DNA of 10,249 nt from Clostridiales bacterium (lineage in GTDB: Bacteria; Bacillota; Clostridia; Oscillospirales; Oscillospiraceae), in NCBI GenBank assembly GCA_019418625.1, contig DYBL01000048.1, positions 1-10,249 of the forward strand, in the 5' to 3' direction. Each line of letters opens with the position of its first letter. Position 1 is the first letter of the stretch. Of this stretch, positions 6,795-10,249 are shown in pieces. The notes under the pieces were generated by a model, which did not search any database, had not been told where the DNA came from, and saw only the letters and a list, made by a program, of their open reading frames with translations. Made by a program: the position numbers and the translations under genes.

Positions 6795-7290
6795 TGTCCA
6801 CCCCTCCCTCTTTCAGTCGTTCCTTGCCCCGGTAGAAGGTCACCCGGGCCCAGGTCTCCGTTTTGTCCAGCACGTCGCCGATCTCCCGGAAGGAAAGTCC
6901 TCCGAAGGCCCGCAGATACACCACTTCCCGGTAAGGCTCCGGCAGTCCGTGGACCCGGCGCAGCAATTCCATCCGGCCTGTCTGGGCCAGCACCTCCGTC
7001 TCCGCCGAGGGCGCCGGAGGAACCAGGCCCTCTCCCCCGTCCTCCGGCAAGGGGCTCTCCCGCTTTTGGTGCCGCAGGTGCTGGTACCAAAGGTGCTTTG
7101 CGATCTGGCACAGCCAGGTGGAGAGCTTGCACGCTCCGTTGTAGCGGCCGATGGAGCGCACGGCCCGGTAAAAGGTCTCCTGGGTCAGCTCCTCGGCAAG
7201 GTCGGCGTCGCCGCACTGGGAGAGGAGAAAGCGGTAAACGGTCCGGGCATGCCGGGCATAGGCTTCGTGCAGATCGGGCGCGGTATCCAT
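6784..7290 (-). CDS. RNA polymerase sigma factor, sigma-70 family, ECF subfamily
   Basis: This 168-aa protein has the two-domain layout of an ECF sigma factor. Sigma region 2 spans about 10-75 (YRFLLSQCGDADLAEELTQETF at 19-40, then KLSTWLCQIAKHLWYQHLR at 55-73, which binds the -10 element). A short acidic/proline linker is followed by region 4 at about 105-158 (LPEPYREVVYLRAFGGLSFREIGDVL, then the recognition helix around ETWARVTFYRGKERLK). It starts at ATG 7290 after a strong AAGGAGG-type site. It would direct RNA polymerase to a small regulon and be held at the membrane by the zf-HC2 anti-sigma factor, whose start overlaps its 3' end by 11 bases. An ECF-like promoter lies upstream. The exact ECF group and regulon cannot be told from this window. 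Confidence 0.93.
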   Translation of the reverse strand: MDTAPDLHEAYARHARTVYRFLLSQCGDADLAEELTQETFYRAVRSIGRYNGACKLSTWLCQIAKHLWYQHLRHQKRESPLPEDGGEGLVPPAPSAETEVLAQTGRMELLRRVHGLPEPYREVVYLRAFGGLSFREIGDVLDKTETWARVTFYRGKERLKEGGVDNEK

Positions 7291-7314
7291 GTCTCTCCCC
7301 TCCTTTCGCCTCTT

Positions 7315-7342
7315 ATATCCGCCCCGGGGGCGGTTCGTTACA
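7315..7342 (-). promoter_or_regulatory. candidate ECF-type (autoregulatory) promoter of the sigma/anti-sigma operon
   Basis: On the minus strand TGTAAC (7342-7337) lies exactly 16 bases from GGATAT (7320-7315), about 25 bases before the sigma start codon. TGTAAC with a 16-base spacer matches the -35 and spacing known for Bacillus SigX/SigM/SigW-type promoters. The -10 differs from the usual CGTC/CGTA. A sigma-A reading (TATAAG at 7317-7312) would have a spacer of 19 bases. Confidence 0.45.
7319..7333. repeat. perfect 7-1-7 palindrome inside the ECF promoter spacer
   Basis: CCGCCCC (7319-7325) and its inverse GGGGCGG (7327-7333) flank one G and fill most of the spacer of the candidate sigma-operon promoter. 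It has no T-run, so it is not a terminator. It could be a repressor site or a chance G+C palindrome. Confidence 0.4.
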
Positions 7343-7351
7343 GTCCGGGAG

Positions 7352-7382
7352 AAAAAATTTTGACGGGCCGGGGCCCGTCAAA
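7352..7382 (-). terminator. rho-independent terminator of the HAD phosphatase gene
   Basis: Read leftwards, TTTGACGGGCC (7382-7372) pairs with GGCCCGTCAAA (7369-7359) over 11 bases, followed by A and TTTTTT (7357-7352). It begins three bases after the HAD stop codon and separates that gene from the sigma operon promoter. It is oriented for leftward transcription only. Confidence 0.9.
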
Positions 7383-7385
7383 TGT

Positions 7386-8042
7386 TTATGCCAGGGTGTC
7401 GGTGGTGAACATGTCCTCAAAGGAGCGGATGTAGTAGTCGCTTAAGGAGCGGATCTTGTCCTGCTCGGCCTCGGCGTAGGGGTCGTACACGGCGCACACC
7501 CGGAAGCCCGCTGCCTTGGCGGTCTCAATGGCGTGGAGGGCGTCCTCAAAGACCACGGTGTCCCGCTTGTTGGACTTCAGGCGCGTCATGGCCCGCTCGT
7601 AGATCTCCGGGCTGTCCTTGCCGTGGCCTACCTCCTGGCAGGTGAGGATGCCCCGGAAGTAGCCGTCGATGCCGGCATGACGCAGGGCCGCTTCGGCCAG
7701 ATGGCGGTCCGTGGCGGTGGCTACGTACATCCACACGCCTTCCATCTTCAAAAGGGAGAGGAACTTCTCTACGCCGGGCTTGGCCTGGACCTCCTCCTTG
7801 TAGAATTTCTCCACCCGCCCCTCGATGAGGGAGACGATCTCCTCCACGCTCTGGGGCAGGGCGTAGCGCTCCTTGCAGTAGGCGGCGCCCTGGCGCAGCG
7901 TCAGCACTTTCAGCTTCTCCGTCAGGCCCTCCCCCGGCGTGATGCCCTGGGCGCGGAGCATGCCCGGCCCCAGGTCGTCCCAGATGAACATGGAGTCCAG
8001 CAGCGTGCCGTCCATGTCAAAAATGGCGCTTTGCAGTCTCAT
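7386..8042 (-). CDS. HAD-superfamily phosphatase, beta-phosphoglucomutase/CbbY-like subfamily
   Basis: This 218-aa cytoplasmic hydrolase has all four HAD motifs. Motif I is FDMDGT (8-13), with the nucleophile D9 and acid/base D11. Motif II is T109 in YVATAT, motif III is K142 in GHGKDSPEIY, and motif IV is E166-D167 in VVFEDALHAIETAKAAG. An alpha-helical cap lies between motifs I and II (about 16-85), as in the beta-phosphoglucomutase, phosphoglycolate and sugar-phosphate phosphatases of subfamily I. The substrate cannot be read from sequence; a small sugar phosphate is a fair guess. The ATG at 8042 is chosen because the DMDGT motif then sits at its normal place near residue 10 and a GAGG lies eight bases upstream. 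An upstream in-frame ATG would add a non-conserved tail reading through the promoter region. It appears monocistronic. Confidence 0.9.
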   Translation of the reverse strand: MRLQSAIFDMDGTLLDSMFIWDDLGPGMLRAQGITPGEGLTEKLKVLTLRQGAAYCKERYALPQSVEEIVSLIEGRVEKFYKEEVQAKPGVEKFLSLLKMEGVWMYVATATDRHLAEAALRHAGIDGYFRGILTCQEVGHGKDSPEIYERAMTRLKSNKRDTVVFEDALHAIETAKAAGFRVCAVYDPYAEAEQDKIRSLSDYYIRSFEDMFTTDTLA

Positions 8043-8067
8043 GGAATTTGCCTCGCTTTTCAAACAT

Positions 8068-8096
8068 TTGCAACTATTGTAGCACCGTGGTAGGAT
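8068..8096 (+). promoter_or_regulatory. candidate promoter of thpR
   Basis: TTGCAA (8068-8073) and TAGGAT (8091-8096) are 17 bases apart, 4/6 matches each. A second AT-rich hexamer, TAAAAT (8096-8101), follows directly. The region is the only AT-rich stretch here and leads to the strong ribosome site at 8121-8126. Confidence 0.4.
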
Positions 8097-8105
8097 AAAA
8101 TACAA
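8076..8105 (-). promoter_or_regulatory. candidate promoter of the HAD phosphatase gene
   Basis: On the minus strand TTGTAT (8105-8100) lies 18 bases from TACAAT (8081-8076), the latter a 5/6 match to TATAAT. Its -10 sits within the spacer of the opposing thpR promoter, so the two candidate promoters occupy the same DNA. Confidence 0.4.
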
Positions 8106-8134
8106 TGAAAATCCCATCAAAGGAGGAAAAAACC

Positions 8135-8638
8135 ATGCGGCTTTTTGCGGCGGTGCGGCCGGCGGGACTGAGCCGGGAGGTGCTGGAGCAGGCACAGCGG
8201 GACCTGCGGCGCCAGGGACGGGGCACGTTCCCCCACCCGGACGATCTGCACCTGACGCTGGCCTTTCTGGGCGAGACGGAACGACTGGACGCGGCCTGTG
8301 CGGCGCTGGAGACCCTTGCGGGAAGCGGGCGCTTTTCCCTGACGGCGGAGGGCCTGGGCCGCTTCGGCGACACCTGGTGGGCGGGCACCGCCCCCTGCCC
8401 GGCGCTGGAGGCCCTGGCCGCCTCCGCGCGCCGCGCCCTGGAGGCGGCCGGCTTTTCCCTGGAAAAGAAGCCCTTCGTCCCCCACATCACCCTGGCCCGG
8501 CACTACCGGCCCCGGGATACGGCGGCGGTGACGGTGCCGCCCGTCACGTGGGAGGTGGGAAAGATCGAGCTGCTTGCCTCCCGTCCCGCGCCGCCGGGCA
8601 GCCCCCGGTATACATGCATCCATACGGTCCGGCTGTGA
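8135..8638 (+). CDS. thpR: RNA 2',3'-cyclic phosphodiesterase (2'-5' RNA ligase family)
   Basis: This 167-aa protein belongs to the 2H phosphoesterase superfamily. The two HxTx motifs are clear: HLTL at 39-42 and HITL at 117-120, with the family context DDLHLTLAFLGE (36-47) and KPFVPHITLAR (112-122). These His/Thr pairs form the active site that opens 2',3'-cyclic phosphates to 2'-phosphates and, in the older assay, joins tRNA halves through 2'-5' bonds. The length is standard. The start is ATG 8135, with AGGAGG at 8121-8126 eight bases upstream. An in-frame ATG at 8105 would precede that site. It stands alone, divergent from the HAD gene, and ends at a strong shared terminator. Its physiological role in bacteria is not settled. 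Confidence 0.93.
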   Translation: MRLFAAVRPAGLSREVLEQAQRDLRRQGRGTFPHPDDLHLTLAFLGETERLDAACAALETLAGSGRFSLTAEGLGRFGDTWWAGTAPCPALEALAASARRALEAAGFSLEKKPFVPHITLARHYRPRDTAAVTVPPVTWEVGKIELLASRPAPPGSPRYTCIHTVRL

Positions 8639-8639
8639 A

Positions 8640-8671
8640 AAACAGGACGCCCCCTGCGGGGCGTCCTGTTT
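8640..8671. terminator. bidirectional rho-independent terminator between thpR and the M56 operon
   Basis: A perfect 14-bp stem, AAACAGGACGCCCC (8640-8653) with GGGGCGTCCTGTTT (8658-8671), closes a four-base loop. Rightwards it continues into TATTTATTG. Leftwards it ends in GTTTTTCA. It starts two bases after the thpR stop and ends two bases short of the stop codon of the 57-aa gene, so it serves both converging units. Confidence 0.93.
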
Positions 8672-8673
8672 AT

Positions 8674-8847
8674 TTATTGCCAGCGGTACTGGCGGGCGGT
8701 ATATTGGTCGGCGCAGCGGAAAAACAGCTCCTGGCTGCGGAATTCCAGCTGAGGGCAGCCCTCCAGGGGGTGGAAGGACACCACCCGCCGCTGCCGGTCC
8801 ACCCAGATGCGGAAGAGGGGCTCGTCCCCCGGAATGTCCGCCGTCAT
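8674..8847 (-). CDS. small 57-aa protein, translationally coupled to the M56 gene
   Basis: This short frame encodes 57 residues from ATG 8847 to TAA at 8674-8676. The ATG shares an ATGA with the stop of the M56 gene, and GAGGAG lies five bases upstream, so it should be translated by re-initiation. Its stop nearly touches the terminator, which means the operon ends exactly with this gene. The product has no signal peptide or membrane segment. It is rich in charged and aromatic residues (FRIWVDRQRRVVSFHPLEG at 12-30, LFFRCADQY at 41-49, ending RQYRWQ) and has two cysteines (C31, C45). It looks like a small soluble cytoplasmic protein, perhaps one compact beta-rich fold. I do not recognise a family and infer no function beyond possible linkage to the M56 protein. 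Confidence 0.72.
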   Translation of the reverse strand: MTADIPGDEPLFRIWVDRQRRVVSFHPLEGCPQLEFRSQELFFRCADQYTARQYRWQ

Positions 8848-10249
8848 GTGATCTCCTCGCCCGCTGCCACGGCTTCCTTGGCCTCCTCAATGGTCATCCC
8901 GCCGGAGAAGTGACCGCCGCAGCTCATGTGGAACTCCCCGATGACGTTGTGTTCGCTGTCGTACAGAGGGATCGCGAATTCGTGGGGGCACTCCGCCGCA
9001 GGCAGGTCGTGGGGCACGAACTGCTCGTCTGCGCGGCAGATATAGCCGTGCTCCCCATTGGTTCCCCTGGCGGCCACCAGGTCCGGCGCATATCCCACAT
9101 AGGCGCTGAGGACGTCCGTCCCGTAGGTTTCTCCCAGGCTGTTGGTGGGAAATACCCCGTCCACCAGGGTGTCCGGCAGGAGCTGCCTGGATTCACGCAG
9201 AGCATCCTGGTTTCCCACAAAATACTCTTTCTGGTAGAAACCGTTTTTATCCACATACATCTTGTAGTACACGTCGCCCATCTGGCAGTAGGATCCCAGG
9301 TCATCGTCCGGCAGCAGCGTGCCGCCCCGGCGGACGATCAGGTCGGTGTCTCCCCGGAGGGCCGTCTCCATGGCCGTCTCCATGATGGAGCGGAGCTCCT
9401 GGGAGAGCTCCGGCGTCTGCTCCGGCGCGGATTGGGAAACGGGCTGCGGGGAAGTTTCCGGCTGTGCCGGGATCACCTCTTCAGTTTCGGTCAAAGCAGT
9501 TTCCGATGGGGGTTCCGGCCGGGACGCAGACTCCGCCGAAACGGGCTCTTTTTGGCTTTCATCGGTGAGCGCTTCCCCAGGTGCAGCAGTTTTTTCCGTG
9601 TCCTTGGGGACAGCGGCCTGTGATGCGGGGGGCGTTTGGACGGCGTCCGCTTCCGGCGCGGCGGAAATGAGGGGCTGTTTGCAGGTGAGGGCCGCCGCTG
9701 TACCGCAGGTCAGTACCAGTGCGCCGGCCAGCAGGGCCGCCAGGCGTTTGCGGCCTTTCATAGGCGTTGTGTGCAGCATTTTGCTGAGCCTCCTTTCCAG
9801 GGCCTCCCGGGAAGAAAGACACAGGGCCCAGGGGCCCGTTTGTCCGGGGTTCCCGGCGGCCATTTGCAGTAACATCTGTCCGTACCGGAGCCGCTCCCGG
9901 CGGTCGAGCAGCTGGGCCACGTCTTCGTCGCAGCGCTCCTCCCCCGCCTCCCGGACGGTCCGGTCCAGCATGTGGAACAATGGGTTGTACCAGTGAACGA
10001 TCAGCGCGGCGGCGGAGCACAGACGCACCCACAGATCCCGCCGGCGGACATGGTTGAGCTCGTGGAGCAGCAGGCATTTGAGGTCCTGGGGCTCCACCGT
10101 CTCCTCCGGCAGCAGGATGACCGGGTGCAGCACGCCGGTCACCAGCGGAGACCGCACCGCCGCCGAGGTGCGGAGCTCCGCCTGCCGCTTCAGGCCCAAC
10201 AGGCCCCGGCAGTACAGGAGCATGTGCTGCATGTCCTCTCCTGCGGCGG
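8844..10249 (-). CDS. M56-family (BlaR1-like) membrane metallopeptidase, N-terminus off the window
   Basis: The frame is open to the right edge, so the usual N-terminal membrane helices are missing; 467 residues are visible. Counting from the Met at 10232, TSAAVRSPLVTGVLHPVILLPEE (22-44) and LLLHELNHVRRRD (54-66) are classic M56. HELNH (57-61) is the zinc motif, E98/E99 in AGEERCDEDV supplies the likely third ligand, and a helix at 71-86 sits beside it. A second membrane helix (about 163-184) is followed by an extracytoplasmic acidic linker rich in P, S, T, E and Q (about 190-278), then a C-terminal domain (about 279-462) with conserved-looking Tyr, Gly and Cys residues. No SxxK/SxN/KxG penicillin-sensor motifs are seen, so a role as beta-lactam sensor is not supported. 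Relatives act in signal-driven proteolysis of a BlaI-type repressor; such a gene could lie just past the right edge. Confidence 0.88.
   Translation of the reverse strand, partial: AAGEDMQHMLLYCRGLLGLKRQAELRTSAAVRSPLVTGVLHPVILLPEETVEPQDLKCLLLHELNHVRRRDLWVRLCSAAALIVHWYNPLFHMLDRTVREAGEERCDEDVAQLLDRRERLRYGQMLLQMAAGNPGQTGPWALCLSSREALERRLSKMLHTTPMKGRKRLAALLAGALVLTCGTAAALTCKQPLISAAPEADAVQTPPASQAAVPKDTEKTAAPGEALTDESQKEPVSAESASRPEPPSETALTETEEVIPAQPETSPQPVSQSAPEQTPELSQELRSIMETAMETALRGDTDLIVRRGGTLLPDDDLGSYCQMGDVYYKMYVDKNGFYQKEYFVGNQDALRESRQLLPDTLVDGVFPTNSLGETYGTDVLSAYVGYAPDLVAARGTNGEHGYICRADEQFVPHDLPAAECPHEFAIPLYDSEHNVIGEFHMSCGGHFSGGMTIEEAKEAVAAGEEIT

Noticed and set aside
5964..7445. A 493-codon plus-strand frame antisense to the sigma/anti-sigma pair.
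   Set aside because: It crosses two genes, a promoter and a terminator, and the translation is Pro/Arg/Gly-rich with no motif.
8043..8195. Upstream extension of the HAD phosphatase to an ATG at 8195.
   Set aside because: The added 51 residues would overlap the thpR start and its ribosome site, cover the promoter region and lie outside the family; DMDGT is normally close to the N-terminus.
8574..9623. A 349-codon plus-strand frame antisense to the M56 gene.
   Set aside because: It reads through the bidirectional terminator and has no recognisable content; the minus frame carries the HELNH motif.
8844..9700. A beta-lactam sensor (BlaR1 proper) linked to resistance.
   Set aside because: No penicillin-binding active-site motifs in the C-terminal part and no beta-lactamase gene in the window.
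10230..10249. Treating the Met at 10232 as the true start of the M56 protein.
   Set aside because: The frame stays open to the edge, and M56 proteins need N-terminal membrane helices ahead of this point, so the gene is partial.
1..10249. Mobile elements, CRISPR arrays, tRNA or rRNA genes.
   Set aside because: No transposase, integrase, regularly spaced repeat array or RNA-gene signature was found on either strand.

Overview
This window looks like chromosomal DNA from a high-G+C anaerobic Firmicute, most likely an Oscillospiraceae/Ruminococcaceae-type gut bacterium (the Flavonifractor/Pseudoflavonifractor kind of genome). The grounds are indirect: very strong AGGAGG ribosome binding sites, compact operons, G+C-rich codon use, a type-2 (Firmicute) GalT, an MsmR-like AraC regulator, a zf-HC2 anti-sigma factor and a truncated-BlaR1-type M56 protein. 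No rRNA, tRNA, CRISPR array, insertion sequence or prophage gene is visible. Coding density is high. The longest stretch without a gene is about 150 bases (764-916), and it holds divergent promoters.

Left part (1-5790): a complete Leloir-pathway operon, galK-galT-galE-galM, reads rightwards with gaps of 13, 51 and 3 bases and ends at a strong terminator at 5759-5789. It is divergent from an AraC-family regulator whose 3' end is cut off by the left edge. GalM converts beta-galactose to alpha-galactose, GalK phosphorylates it, GalT exchanges it with UDP-glucose, and GalE regenerates UDP-glucose from UDP-galactose. No transporter or galactosidase is in the visible part. The regulator-operon intergenic region carries a candidate sigma-A promoter for galK and a CATGGAA direct repeat with a 22-base period. 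The downstream copy overlaps the -35 box, which is the usual geometry of an AraC-family activator site.

Middle part (5791-7385): an ECF sigma factor and its membrane zf-HC2 anti-sigma factor are transcribed leftwards and overlap by 11 bases. A TGTAAC-N16-GGATAT element upstream resembles autoregulated ECF promoters, and a perfect 7-1-7 palindrome fills its spacer.

Right part (7386-10249): a HAD phosphatase gene (leftwards, with its own terminator) is divergent from thpR, an RNA 2',3'-cyclic phosphodiesterase gene (rightwards), and their candidate promoters interpenetrate. A 14-bp bidirectional terminator then separates thpR from a leftward M56 metallopeptidase/BlaR1-like gene, which runs off the right edge. 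A 57-aa gene follows the M56 gene with an ATGA overlap and stops right at the terminator. The M56 protein has the HELNH zinc motif but carries an acidic Pro/Ser/Thr/Glu-rich linker and an unrecognised C-terminal domain in place of a penicillin-sensor domain. The least explained unit is this M56 protein plus the coupled 57-aa protein. The rest is familiar metabolism and regulation with some local novelties: an atypical GalK signature, palindromes in promoter spacers and overlapping promoters.
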